Assembly: GCF_000797445.1 (NCBI RefSeq) | Contig: NZ_JSWF01000019.1 | Coordinates: forward strand, 172,969 to 236,968 | Origin: Lacinutrix jangbogonensis | GTDB lineage: Bacteria > Bacteroidota > Bacteroidia > Flavobacteriales > Flavobacteriaceae | Length of the DNA: 64,000 nucleotides | Direction: 5' to 3' | In this document: piece after piece, positions 47,840 through 56,985 of the stretch | Layout of the letters: each line of letters begins with the position of its first letter | Position numbering within the stretch: the first letter of the stretch is position 1 | Notes under the pieces: generated by a model | Told to the model about the DNA's origin: nothing | Seen by the model: the letters and a program-made list of their open reading frames with translations, nothing else | The model's database searches: none | Position numbers and translations under genes: made by a program

Positions 47840-48310
47840 ATGACACTATCTGAAATTAAAAATAAATTAAATAATTTAGAAACTATTGCTTTCGAACTTC
47901 CTAATGGAAATTTGGTTCCAAAGCATTTTCACGTTACTGAAATTGGCGAAGTTTCGAAAAACTTTATAGATTGTGGTGGTACACTTCGAATAGAAAAGAA
48001 AGTTAATTTTCAGCTTTGGAATGCAAATGACTACGATCACAGAATACATCCAGAAAAATTATTACAAATTATTAATGTATCTGAAAAGACTCTAAACCTT
48101 CAAGATCTAGAAATTGAAGTAGAATATCAAGGTGAATTTACTATTGAAAAATTTGGATTAGAATTTAAAAATAACACTTTTGCACTTACTTCTTTAGTTA
48201 CAGATTGTTTAGCTAGAGACAAATGCGGAGTTCCTGAGCCTAAGCAAAAGCTACAATTTTCTGAACTAGAAACTAAAGACACTTGCGCTCCAGGTTCTGG
48301 ATGTTGTTAG
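47840..48310 (+). CDS. DUF6428 protein of the arsenic operon
   Basis: 156 residues, acidic, matching DUF6428, which in Bacteroidota lies between arsR and a phosphatase-type arsenate reductase. It ends DTCAPGSGCC, a Cys-rich tail suited to binding As(III); two other Cys lie at CLARDKCGVP. It could be an arsenite chaperone or sensor, which is inference. 12 bases after arsR. Confidence 0.85.
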   Translation: MTLSEIKNKLNNLETIAFELPNGNLVPKHFHVTEIGEVSKNFIDCGGTLRIEKKVNFQLWNANDYDHRIHPEKLLQIINVSEKTLNLQDLEIEVEYQGEFTIEKFGLEFKNNTFALTSLVTDCLARDKCGVPEPKQKLQFSELETKDTCAPGSGCC

Positions 48311-48368
48311 CATAAATATAGAATTTCAGAACATTACAACAGTAAGCACTTACACCAAAAATTAGAAT

Positions 48369-48983
48369 ATGTTTGATAACATAAAAGAATATATAGACGC
48401 ATTAAATATTGACATTATTAACAATGATCGTAAAGTTGTTTTACAACCCTTAATCGCTTTTTTAAAACATAAAGGCGAGGAAAATAAACCAATAGATTTA
48501 AATTTTATTTGCACACATAATTCTAGACGCAGTCACTTATCTCAAGTTTGGGCTCAAGTAATGGCAAATTACTTTTCTATAGAAAATGTTACCTGCTATT
48601 CTGGAGGAACGGAAGCAACTGCCTTATTTCCAAAAGTAAAAAAAACACTTGTGAAAATTGGATTCGATATCAAAATCATATCTCAAAGTAATAATCCAAT
48701 TTACAGTATAAAATATGCAGATAACGTGCATCCTCTTATCGGGTTCTCTAAAACGTATGACAATTCGTTTAATCCTAAATCTAATTTCGCAGCAATCTTA
48801 ACCTGTTCGCATGCAGATGGCGAATGTCCTTTTATTAGCGGAGCAGAAAAAAGAATTCCTATTACATTTAACGATCCGAAAGCTTTTGATAACACAGACT
48901 TTCAAGACCAAAAATATCTTGAAAAATCTAATGAAATTGCTACAGAAATGAAGTATGTTTTTCAACAACTTAAAGTCAAATAA
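48369..48983 (+). CDS. Low-molecular-weight phosphatase-like arsenate reductase
   Basis: 204 residues. CTHNSRRS (Cys48 to Arg54) is the CX5R phosphatase loop, and PITFNDPKAFD supplies the expected acid region. A further Cys (LTCSHADGECPF) can take part in the disulfide relay. The family is annotated as protein-tyrosine-phosphatase/arsenate reductase; it would reduce arsenate to arsenite. Its stop abuts the channel gene's ATG. Confidence 0.88.
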   Translation: MFDNIKEYIDALNIDIINNDRKVVLQPLIAFLKHKGEENKPIDLNFICTHNSRRSHLSQVWAQVMANYFSIENVTCYSGGTEATALFPKVKKTLVKIGFDIKIISQSNNPIYSIKYADNVHPLIGFSKTYDNSFNPKSNFAAILTCSHADGECPFISGAEKRIPITFNDPKAFDNTDFQDQKYLEKSNEIATEMKYVFQQLKVK

Positions 48984-49628
48984 ATGAAAAAATATTATGC
49001 CGAATCTATAGGTACTTTTGCTATGGTTTTTTGTGGCACAGGTGCCATGACTATAAACGAAATTACTAACGGAAGTATTTCACACGTTGGTGTTGCCATT
49101 GTTTGGGGCCTTATTGTAATGGCCATGATTTATGCCTTTGGAGATATTTCGGGAGCACATTTCAATCCTGCTGTTTCTATAGGTTTCGCTATTACAAAAA
49201 AATTTTCGTGGAAAGAAGTGCCAAAATATGCATTCGCGCAACTAATTGGAGCTGTTTTAGCAAGTGGATTATTATGGTTTTTATTCCCCGAAAGTCAATT
49301 TTTAGGAGAAACCGTTCCAGCTGATCGTTTTCCACCATACAAAGCGGCAATCTTAGAATTTATTTTAACTTTCTTTTTAATGCTTGTGATTATCAACGTC
49401 TCAACAGGAAGTAAAGAAATTGGTACAATGGCAGGTATTGCTATTGGTGGAGTAATTTTATTAGAAGCTATGCTTGCTGGACCTATGACAAAAGCATCTA
49501 TGAATCCTGTTCGGTCTATTGCTCCTGCCCTTTTTACGGGTAACTTTCAGTATTTATGGTTATATATTTCTGCTCCAATTCTTGGCGCTATTACTGCTGC
49601 TTATAGTTCTAAACTTGTCAAAGACTAA
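48984..49628 (+). CDS. MIP-family aquaporin / aquaglyceroporin-type channel
   Basis: 214 residues, six helices with the two half-helix loops: GAHFNPAVSIG carries canonical NPA, while the second reads SMNPVRSIAPA (NPV). Being last in an arsR-DUF6428-arsC-like operon without arsB or acr3, it probably exports As(III), as shown for AqpS in the Sinorhizobium meliloti arsenic operon. Water/glycerol facilitation cannot be excluded. ATG directly follows the preceding stop. Confidence 0.88.
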   Translation: MKKYYAESIGTFAMVFCGTGAMTINEITNGSISHVGVAIVWGLIVMAMIYAFGDISGAHFNPAVSIGFAITKKFSWKEVPKYAFAQLIGAVLASGLLWFLFPESQFLGETVPADRFPPYKAAILEFILTFFLMLVIINVSTGSKEIGTMAGIAIGGVILLEAMLAGPMTKASMNPVRSIAPALFTGNFQYLWLYISAPILGAITAAYSSKLVKD

Positions 49629-49678
49629 AACGACAGAGCCTATGGCAATTGCTAACTCATAATCTCATGTTAATATTT

Positions 49679-49720
49679 GTTTAACTAATTAATTAAATAG
49701 TTAAACATTTTGTATCTTTA
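49679..49720 (+). promoter_or_regulatory. Shared operator/promoter A of the photoreactivation island
   Basis: A perfect inverted repeat GTTTAACTA - 10 bases - TAGTTAAAC (49679-49706) is followed by TTTTG and a -7-like box TATCTTTA (49713-49720). No TTG is at the -33 position, so the palindrome occupies that region. The same arrangement recurs at 58501-58542 with 31 of 36 identical bases and identical spacing. It drives the gene at 49738 and probably the following seven genes. Confidence 0.75.
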
Positions 49721-49737
49721 TCGTATTAAAAATTAAT

Positions 49738-50397
49738 ATGATGGCAAAAAAGAAAAATATTACTCAGAATGATATCATTTCATTCTATATGGATTACGTT
49801 TTAGAACACAATCAGCAACCAAAATCGGTTTACAGCTTTGCAAAACATAATAACTTTGATGAATCTAAATTTTATGAGTTTTATAGTTCTTTTGAAGTTG
49901 TAGAAAAACATATTTTTAAAGCGTTTCATGACAACACATTGTTAGCTTTACACAAGAGCAAAGAGTATCCCGATTTTGAACCTAGAAACAAGTTATTAAG
50001 CTACTACTTTACCTTTTTCGAGAACTTAACTGCTAACAGAAGTTATGTTGTGTATACTTTACACAAGAATAAAAACAGCATGAAATCATTGGAAGTCCTT
50101 AAAGAGTTAAAATCAAGCTTTACGCATTACATTGCGGATCTTGGTATTGATTTGTTGGATGTTAAACAAGAACAACTTGAAAAAATTCAAAATAGAGGCT
50201 TAAAAGAAACGGCGTGGCTTCAATTGCTACTTACTATTAAATTTTGGTTAGATGACACATCGACTAGTTTTGAAAAGACAGATATTTTTATAGAGAAGTC
50301 TGTAAATACAAGTTTTGATGTACTCGATGTTTCTCCTGTTAAAAGTTTAATTGATTTTGGAAAATTTATTTTTAAACAAAAGGCGCAATCCAATTAA
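49738..50397 (+). CDS. TetR-like regulator with flavobacterial C-terminal domain
   Basis: 219 residues (ATG 49738 or the next codon). The N-terminal ~60 residues fit a TetR HTH: PKSVYSFAKHNNFDESKFYEFYSSFE corresponds to helices 2-4 (read in parts); the remainder is helical, as in TetR C-terminal ligand domains. In flavobacteria this family is annotated as TetR C-terminal domain-containing protein. As first gene behind the palindromic operator it is the best candidate in the window for the factor that binds operators A and B. No cofactor pocket (flavin, B12) can be read from the sequence. Confidence 0.75.
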   Translation: MMAKKKNITQNDIISFYMDYVLEHNQQPKSVYSFAKHNNFDESKFYEFYSSFEVVEKHIFKAFHDNTLLALHKSKEYPDFEPRNKLLSYYFTFFENLTANRSYVVYTLHKNKNSMKSLEVLKELKSSFTHYIADLGIDLLDVKQEQLEKIQNRGLKETAWLQLLLTIKFWLDDTSTSFEKTDIFIEKSVNTSFDVLDVSPVKSLIDFGKFIFKQKAQSN

Positions 50398-50455
50398 AAA
50401 GATGTAATCGGTTAACTCAAACCTAATACAATTTTAATCTAAAATACATTTACTA

Positions 50456-51766
50456 TTGAAAACGATAGACAATATACCAACTTCTAAAATCCAGCGTGCC
50501 TCGAAAATGGTTAAAACCGGAGCAAAAGTTGGCGTAAATTACATAAAATATTACGGAGATCGCTTAACTAAATCTGAAGCAGAATCTAAGGTAAGATTAA
50601 ACGAAAATAATGCTGAAGATATCTATGATGGATTGAAGCAGTTAAAAGGTAGCGCGCTTAAAGTTGCACAAATGCTTAGTATGGAAAAAAGTATTTTACC
50701 TCAAGCGTACGTAGAGAAATTCTCATTAGCACAATTTTCGGTTCCACCACTATCTCCTCCTTTAGTTATTAAAACTTTTAAAAAATACTTTGGTAAACTA
50801 CCAAATGAAATATTCGATACCTTTAATTCTAGTTCTGTAAATGCGGCCAGTATTGGTCAAGTGCATGTTGCAGAAAAAGAGGGGAAGAAACTTGCTGTGA
50901 AAATTCAATATCCAGGTGTCGCAGAAAGCATTTCTAGTGATTTAGCAATGGTAAAGCCTATTGCTATTAAAATGTTTAATATTAAAGGAAAAGATAGTGA
51001 TAAATACTTCAAGGAAGTAGAAGACAAACTAGTTGAAGAAACTAATTATCTACTCGAAATTAAGCAAAGTAAAGAGATTGTTAAAGCATGCAAACATATC
51101 CCAAATCTTAAGTTTCCTACTTACTATGAAGCATTATCTTCAGAACGTATTATCACTATGGATTGGATGGAAGGCGAACATCTTTCAGAATTTACCGCTT
51201 ATAATACCGATCAAGACAAAGCAAATAAATTAGGCCAAGCGCTTTGGGACTTTTACATGTACCAAATGCACGTCTTAAAAAAGGTACATGCAGATCCACA
51301 TCCTGGGAATTTTTTAGTTTCAAAAGAAAGCGATTTAATAGCTATTGATTTTGGGTGTATGAAAATTATACCAGATGAATTTTATGTTCCATATTTTGAA
51401 TTAGCTAGAAAAGAAAGTATCGACAATCCTGTAATATTTGATGCTAAAATGTATGAATTAGAGATTTTACGTGAAGATGATTCTGCAGAGGAATTGACTT
51501 TCTTCAGAAACTTATTTCATGAAATGCTTAGTCTATTTACCCAACCTTTTCACGAAGATGTTTTCGATTTTTCTGATCCAGGATTCTTTGAAAAAATAAC
51601 GGAATTAGGGCAAAAATATAGCAAAAGCACAGAATTACGCAAGATGAATGGTAATAGAGGATCTAAACATTTTATCTATATAAATCGAACCTTTTTTGGC
51701 TTGTATAATTTAATGTTTGATTTAAAAGCTAAGAATATTCAAATCAATAATTATAAAACATTATAG
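50456..51766 (+). CDS. ABC1/UbiB (AarF, ADCK-type) atypical kinase
   Basis: 436 residues, TTG start at 50456. Kinase-like blocks are present: AASIGQVHVA (A-rich loop), VKIQYPGV (Lys), HADPHPGNFLV (catalytic loop) and AIDFGCMK (metal-binding DFG). The inhibitory KxGQ motif reads KVAQ (ALKVAQMLS), a Gly to Ala change. Family members support quinone synthesis or membrane lipid homeostasis, in plants often in photo-oxidative stress. The next gene starts directly at its stop, indicating a tight operon. Confidence 0.88.
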   Translation: MKTIDNIPTSKIQRASKMVKTGAKVGVNYIKYYGDRLTKSEAESKVRLNENNAEDIYDGLKQLKGSALKVAQMLSMEKSILPQAYVEKFSLAQFSVPPLSPPLVIKTFKKYFGKLPNEIFDTFNSSSVNAASIGQVHVAEKEGKKLAVKIQYPGVAESISSDLAMVKPIAIKMFNIKGKDSDKYFKEVEDKLVEETNYLLEIKQSKEIVKACKHIPNLKFPTYYEALSSERIITMDWMEGEHLSEFTAYNTDQDKANKLGQALWDFYMYQMHVLKKVHADPHPGNFLVSKESDLIAIDFGCMKIIPDEFYVPYFELARKESIDNPVIFDAKMYELEILREDDSAEELTFFRNLFHEMLSLFTQPFHEDVFDFSDPGFFEKITELGQKYSKSTELRKMNGNRGSKHFIYINRTFFGLYNLMFDLKAKNIQINNYKTL

Positions 51767-52384
51767 ATGCAATATTTTAGTTTAGAGGACATCAATAATT
51801 TACAGCATTTATACAAAATAAACCTGATAAACAGTTGTTCAGGTTTTAAGAGTGCAAACTTAATTGGAACAAAATCTAAAAAAGGCATTGAAAATGTAGC
51901 CGTTTTTAGTTCAATTACTCATATTGGATCTAATCCACCAATTTTAGGCTTCTTTTGCAGACCAACAACTGTTACTAGAGATACTTACGAAAATATTAAG
52001 AAAACTGGAGTATACACCATAAATCATATTCATGAATCAAATTTTCAAGAAGCACATCATACTTCTGCAAAATACGATTCGGAGACCTCAGAATTTGATA
52101 AAACAAGCTTGTCATCAGAATATAAAAAAGGCTGCTTCGCTCCTTTTGTTGAGTATTCTCCTATTCAAATAGAAATGAAATTTGTTGGAGAATATACTAT
52201 TAAAGAAAATAATACTATCTTAGTTTTAGGTGAAATTCAAGGCCTTTATATCAATGATAAATTAATAACCCAAGATGGATTTATTAATTTATCTGAAGCA
52301 AATGTAGCAACCATTAATGGATTAGATGGTTATGCATTTCCAAAATTAAAAGAAAGATTAGCTTACCAAAGACCAAAAACATAA
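51767..52384 (+). CDS. Flavin reductase-like FMN-binding protein
   Basis: 205 residues of the split-barrel flavin reductase family: FKSANLIGTKSKKGIENVAV and PPILGFFCRPTTVTRDTYEN are the FMN-binding blocks. It may supply reduced flavin or reduce a dedicated flavoprotein; the adjoining photolyases need reduced FAD, so a supporting role is plausible but inferred. No gap to the kinase-like gene; three bases to the next. Confidence 0.85.
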   Translation: MQYFSLEDINNLQHLYKINLINSCSGFKSANLIGTKSKKGIENVAVFSSITHIGSNPPILGFFCRPTTVTRDTYENIKKTGVYTINHIHESNFQEAHHTSAKYDSETSEFDKTSLSSEYKKGCFAPFVEYSPIQIEMKFVGEYTIKENNTILVLGEIQGLYINDKLITQDGFINLSEANVATINGLDGYAFPKLKERLAYQRPKT

Positions 52385-52386
52385 AT

Positions 52387-53817
52387 ATGAAAATACTTGT
52401 TACAGGTGCTACTGGCTATATAGGTAAACGTATTATTCCGTTGCTTATAGAGCAAGGACATACTGTAATTTGTGCTGTTAGAGGAAAACTAAGAACAGAA
52501 AAAAGATATAGTGAAGAAGACAATGTTCAGGTTGTTGAAGTCGATTTCTTAAACAAAGAGACTTTAAAAAATATACCCAAAGATATAGATGCAGCGTATT
52601 ATCTTATCCATTCTATGTCAAATTCTATTTCCAGTTTTCAACAAATGGAAAACGATTGTGCTATTAATTTTAAACTTGCAATAGAAAAAACGAATTGTAA
52701 ACAGGTTATATATTTAAGCGGAATTACAAACGATACAAAGCTTTCAAAACATCTACTCTCTAGGAAGAATGTAGAAAATATGTTAGCCTCTAATAAATAC
52801 GCACTTACTGTTTTTAAAGCAGGTATTATTGTAGGCTCTGGAAGTAGTTCATTCGAAATTATTAGAGATTTAGTAGAAAAACTACCTGTAATGGTTGCTC
52901 CTAAATGGTTAAATACAAAAACACAACCTATTGGAATTCGAGATGTTTTATCCTTTTTAACTCGCAGTTTAGGGGAAAAAAAAATATATAATACGTCTTT
53001 CGATATTTTTGGGCCTGAAGTTTTAACGTATAAAGAACTTTTACTGCGGTTTGCAAAATCGAGAGATCTTAAAAGAAGAATTATTACATTTCCAATCATG
53101 ACACCTCAATTGTCTAGTTATTGGTTGTATTTTGTGACGTCTACATCGTACAAATTAGCGAGAACTTTAGTAAATAGTATGGGTGTTGAAATCATTGGGA
53201 AACCGAGTAAAATAAACACAATACTTGATGTACATCCAATGTCTTATGATAAAGCTTTAGAGCTAGCATTTGTAAAAATTAAGCAAAATAGTATTGTATC
53301 TAGCTGGAAAGACTCTTTTGCAAGTAGTAGTAGTAGTAGCAGAAAGCGTATCTCTTCAAAATACATAAACGTTCCAAAATATGGTTGTTTTAAAGATATT
53401 AAAGAATTAAAAGTATTAGATGAAGATCGCACTTTTGCAAAAATATGTGCTATCGGAGGAGAAAACGGATGGTATTATGGTACGTTTCTATGGCAAATTC
53501 GTGGCTATATTGATAAGTTATTTGGTGGTATTGGATTACGAAGAGGACGCACAAATAAAAACACGATAAAAACGGGTGATGCTTTAGATTTTTGGCGTGT
53601 ACTTTTAGCTGATGAGGAAAATAAACGTTTACTCCTTTTTGCAGAAATGAAATTACCAGGAGAAGCTTGGCTGGAATTTAGAGTGGCAAAAGGAAAAGTT
53701 TATCAGCGTGCCGTTTTTAGGCCTAAAGGTTTAGCAGGTAGGTTGTATTGGTATAGTGTTTTGCCTTTTCATGGTTTTATCTTTAATGGCATGATAAAGA
53801 AACTTGCAAGTGCCTAA
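52387..53817 (+). CDS. SDR-fold (NmrA-type) protein with DUF2867 domain
   Basis: 476 residues. [14 protein letters not shown] (7-20) is an NAD(P)-binding Rossmann loop of the atypical extended SDR/NmrA type; the C-terminal ~150 residues ([15 protein letters not shown] ... [20 protein letters not shown]) match DUF2867. A Ser-rich linker (about 312-318) separates the two parts. This fusion is often seen beside photolyase genes in Bacteroidota. Its reaction is unknown. The 3' end overlaps the DUF2256 gene by 8 bases. Confidence 0.88.
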   Translation: MKILVTGATGYIGKRIIPLLIEQGHTVICAVRGKLRTEKRYSEEDNVQVVEVDFLNKETLKNIPKDIDAAYYLIHSMSNSISSFQQMENDCAINFKLAIEKTNCKQVIYLSGITNDTKLSKHLLSRKNVENMLASNKYALTVFKAGIIVGSGSSSFEIIRDLVEKLPVMVAPKWLNTKTQPIGIRDVLSFLTRSLGEKKIYNTSFDIFGPEVLTYKELLLRFAKSRDLKRRIITFPIMTPQLSSYWLYFVTSTSYKLARTLVNSMGVEIIGKPSKINTILDVHPMSYDKALELAFVKIKQNSIVSSWKDSFASSSSSSRKRISSKYINVPKYGCFKDIKELKVLDEDRTFAKICAIGGENGWYYGTFLWQIRGYIDKLFGGIGLRRGRTNKNTIKTGDALDFWRVLLADEENKRLLLFAEMKLPGEAWLEFRVAKGKVYQRAVFRPKGLAGRLYWYSVLPFHGFIFNGMIKKLASA

Positions 53818-53962
53818 AGGAGTAAAAAAACAAAATCTACCATCTAAAGTTTGCAGCACTTGTAACTTACCTTTTTCATGGCGAAAAAAGTGGGCCAAAG
53901 AATGGGATAACGTAAAATATTGTAGTGAAAAATGCCGAAGAAACAAAATAAAACCAGCTTAG
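53810..53962 (+). CDS. DUF2256 zinc-ribbon microprotein (50 aa)
   Basis: Frame read from GTG at 53810: [18 protein letters not shown] followed by [12 protein letters not shown], the exact DUF2256 pattern (two CxxC pairs, WRKKW). It overlaps the SDR gene by 8 bases and the DASH gene by 31, so the three are translationally linked. DUF2256 genes are typically found beside cryptochrome/photolyase genes; a role as a DNA- or partner-binding accessory is inferred. Confidence 0.88.
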   Translation: MPKGVKKQNLPSKVCSTCNLPFSWRKKWAKEWDNVKYCSEKCRRNKIKPA

Positions 53963-55245
53963 TTTGGTTTAGAAACGACCTCAGAATAAACGATAACAGT
54001 ACTTTAGTAGATGCCATAAATAATAGTGAAACCGTAATTGCAATTTATTGTTTTGAACCAAGATACTTTAAAGAAAATAAATCTGGCTTTAAAATAACCG
54101 AAAAATATAGAGCTAAATTCCTAATTGAAACTGTTACAGATTTAAAACAACAATTATTAAATCTAGGTATTCCATTATATGTCTATAATGCAAATACTGA
54201 AATGTGTATAGCTGAATTAGAATCGCAGTACAATTTTGATGCTCTATACCTTCAAAAAGAATGGACTAAAGACGAAAATAAAGTTTTTCAATTGGTTAGA
54301 AATACTTGGGATAAAGACTTTAATATTTACCATGAATACAATCAGTTTTTATATCATCCAGATGATTTGGACTTCGATATTCAAAAACTACCAGCAGTTT
54401 TCACAAATTTCAGAAAAGATGTAGAAAAGCGATGTGATATTCGACCTAAAAATGACATTTTAAAAATAGAAAACAAAAATACTTCTGTAATTAATAACAC
54501 GGTTGTACCTACTTTAAAAGATTTAGGTTTTGAGGATTTTAAGCAACATCCAAATTCGGCTTTTCCGCTAAAAGGTGGAGAAACTGAAGCTTTAAAACAT
54601 TTAAATAATTATTTTTTTGAAACTAAAAAATTAGGGGTTTACAAAAAAACAAGAAATGGTTTAATAGGAAAGGATTTTAGCTCAAAATTTTCACCATGGT
54701 TGGCAAATGGAAGTTTGAGTGCAAAAACCATTTACTGGAAAGTGAAAGAATTTGAAACCCTTCATTTTAAAAACCAGTCTACTTATTGGCTTATTTTTGA
54801 ACTTATATGGAGAGATTATTTCAAATATATCTCTATGAAACATGGTGGTAAAATTTTCAAAATTGGAGGTATTCTCGATAAAGACTACACATGGAATACG
54901 TACCAAAAAGATATAAATAAATGGATTAATGGAGAAACCAACGAACCTTTTGTTAATGCCAATATGATAGAATTAAAAAAGACAGGATGGATGAGTAATC
55001 GCGGCAGACAAAACGTAGCGAGTTATTTTGCGAAAACACTTAAACTAGATTGGCGTATTGGGGCTGCCTATTTTGAATCTATGTTAATTGATTACGATGT
55101 GCATAGTAATTATGGTAATTGGATGTACGTTGCTGGTGTTGGTAACGATCCACGAGATAGAACATTCAACGTTAAACTTCAAGCCGAACGCTATGATAAC
55201 GCAGGCAAGTATCAGCGTTTGTGGTTACAAGACGCAATGTTTTAA
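53932..55245 (+). CDS. DASH-type cryptochrome/photolyase
   Basis: 437 residues. [14 protein letters not shown] opens the antenna domain; the FAD domain has [57 protein letters not shown] and [14 protein letters not shown], which together are diagnostic of cry-DASH. The Asn near FAD N5 (HSNYGNW) is conserved. DASH proteins repair cyclobutane dimers in single-stranded or looped DNA and bind methenyltetrahydrofolate. The start overlaps the DUF2256 gene. Confidence 0.93.
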   Translation: MPKKQNKTSLVWFRNDLRINDNSTLVDAINNSETVIAIYCFEPRYFKENKSGFKITEKYRAKFLIETVTDLKQQLLNLGIPLYVYNANTEMCIAELESQYNFDALYLQKEWTKDENKVFQLVRNTWDKDFNIYHEYNQFLYHPDDLDFDIQKLPAVFTNFRKDVEKRCDIRPKNDILKIENKNTSVINNTVVPTLKDLGFEDFKQHPNSAFPLKGGETEALKHLNNYFFETKKLGVYKKTRNGLIGKDFSSKFSPWLANGSLSAKTIYWKVKEFETLHFKNQSTYWLIFELIWRDYFKYISMKHGGKIFKIGGILDKDYTWNTYQKDINKWINGETNEPFVNANMIELKKTGWMSNRGRQNVASYFAKTLKLDWRIGAAYFESMLIDYDVHSNYGNWMYVAGVGNDPRDRTFNVKLQAERYDNAGKYQRLWLQDAMF

Positions 55246-55311
55246 AACAATTAATATCAGTCTTAGCGCAGTAGAATACTTTATAAAATAAAAAATACAA
55301 CATATTAAAAT

Positions 55312-56844
55312 TTGAAAACATTAAGATTAATATTAGGTGATCAACTTAACAGTAAACACTCATGGTTTCAAGGCGATCAAAAAGACTTTATGTATTGTTT
55401 ATTTGAAATGCGACAAGAAACCGATTATGTAAAGCACCACATCCAAAAGGTGTTAGGCTTTTTTGCTGCGATGCGAGAATTTTCAAAGACATTACAATCT
55501 GAAAATTGTCAAGTAGTATATTATAATTTAAATGACAAACAGAACACTCAAAATCTCGTAGATAATCTTGAACAATTAATTGAGAAACATGATATTGATA
55601 AATTTGAATATCAAGAACCCGATGAATATAGACTAGACGAACAACTTTCGATATTCTGTAAATCATTGCCTTTACAAACCCAAGTCTATTCTACAGAACA
55701 TTTCTATACCAAAAAACAAGATTTAGCAAGCTTTTTTAAAGATAAAAAGCAATGGCTAATGGAGAGTTTTTATCGAGACATGAGAAAAAAACATGATGTC
55801 TTAATGGTTGCAAATCAACCAGAAGGTGGCAAATGGAACTACGATAAAAGTAATAGAAATAAGTGGAAAGAGAAAGAAAGTATTCCTGATTTTAAGGCTT
55901 TTAAAAACGATGTTTCAGATATTTTAGCTGTTATAAAATCTAAAAATGTAGAGACTATAGGTCATTTTAATTCAGACTATTTCGAATACCCCATTAATAG
56001 GAAACAAGCTTTATCCCAATTAAAATATTTTTGCGAGCATTTATTAATTCATTTTGGAGACTACCAAGATGCCATGCATACAGAAGAAGTTTACCTTTTC
56101 CACTCGCGTATTTCTTTTGCAATGAATTGTAAATTAATTTCACCAAAAGCAATAGTAACTACTGTATTAAATTATTGGCGGAAACATGGAGAAGACATTA
56201 ACATTTCTCAAGTAGAAGGATTTATAAGGCAAATTATTGGATGGAGAGAGTATATGCGAGGCATGTATTGGGCATTAATGCCAGAATATAAGACTTTAAA
56301 TTATTTAGAAAATTCAAATACATTACCAGATTTCTTTTGGACTGGTAATACTAAAATGAATTGTCTAAAAAGCGCAATAACCAATTCTTTAGATAATGGG
56401 TATGCTCATCATATTCAAAGATTAATGATTACTGGCAATTATGCGTTATTAACGCAAATTAATCCAGACGAAGTCGATGCTTGGTATTTAGGCATTTATG
56501 TAGATGCTGTGGAATGGGTTCAATTACCTAACACTAGAGGCATGAGCCAATTTGCCGATGGTGGTAAAATAGCAACCAAACCTTATGTGTCTAGCGGAAG
56601 TTATATTAGTAAAATGAGTAATTATTGCGATGATTGTTACTATAATAAAAAGGAAAAAATTGGACCAAAAGCCTGCCCTTTTAATAGTTTGTATTGGAAT
56701 TTCTTAGATGATAAACGCGAAAAATTAAGTCATATTTTTAGAATGAAAATGATGTATAGTTTATTAGATAAAATGAAATCCGAAGTTTTATTTGAGCTAA
56801 AATTGAGAGCACAAGAAATTATTGAAAATCCAGATAATTTTTGA
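55312..56844 (+). CDS. [4Fe-4S] (6-4) photolyase / CryB-like (FeS-BCP)
   Basis: 510 residues, TTG start (KTLRLILGDQLN is the family's usual N-terminus). The four cluster ligands are present at Cys351, Cys439, Cys442 and Cys455, with CDDC and a 12-residue gap, matching the spacing known from Agrobacterium PhrB. AHHIQRLMI carries the His pair (366-367) needed for 6-4 repair in that enzyme. It repairs (6-4) photoproducts and may bind a lumazine antenna. Same strand as the DASH gene, 66 bases on. Confidence 0.93.
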   Translation: MKTLRLILGDQLNSKHSWFQGDQKDFMYCLFEMRQETDYVKHHIQKVLGFFAAMREFSKTLQSENCQVVYYNLNDKQNTQNLVDNLEQLIEKHDIDKFEYQEPDEYRLDEQLSIFCKSLPLQTQVYSTEHFYTKKQDLASFFKDKKQWLMESFYRDMRKKHDVLMVANQPEGGKWNYDKSNRNKWKEKESIPDFKAFKNDVSDILAVIKSKNVETIGHFNSDYFEYPINRKQALSQLKYFCEHLLIHFGDYQDAMHTEEVYLFHSRISFAMNCKLISPKAIVTTVLNYWRKHGEDINISQVEGFIRQIIGWREYMRGMYWALMPEYKTLNYLENSNTLPDFFWTGNTKMNCLKSAITNSLDNGYAHHIQRLMITGNYALLTQINPDEVDAWYLGIYVDAVEWVQLPNTRGMSQFADGGKIATKPYVSSGSYISKMSNYCDDCYYNKKEKIGPKACPFNSLYWNFLDDKREKLSHIFRMKMMYSLLDKMKSEVLFELKLRAQEIIENPDNF

Positions 56845-56985
56845 TTTAAATTGTTTGGTTAGCTACTTACTCAAGCTTAAGGAAGATGAATTCTGTTTTA
56901 GTAGAAGACAACCGTTTGGCAAAAAACACGAAATACCTTTAAACACGTAACGGGTAAAAAGAGACACCTGATTTCTTAAGTAATT

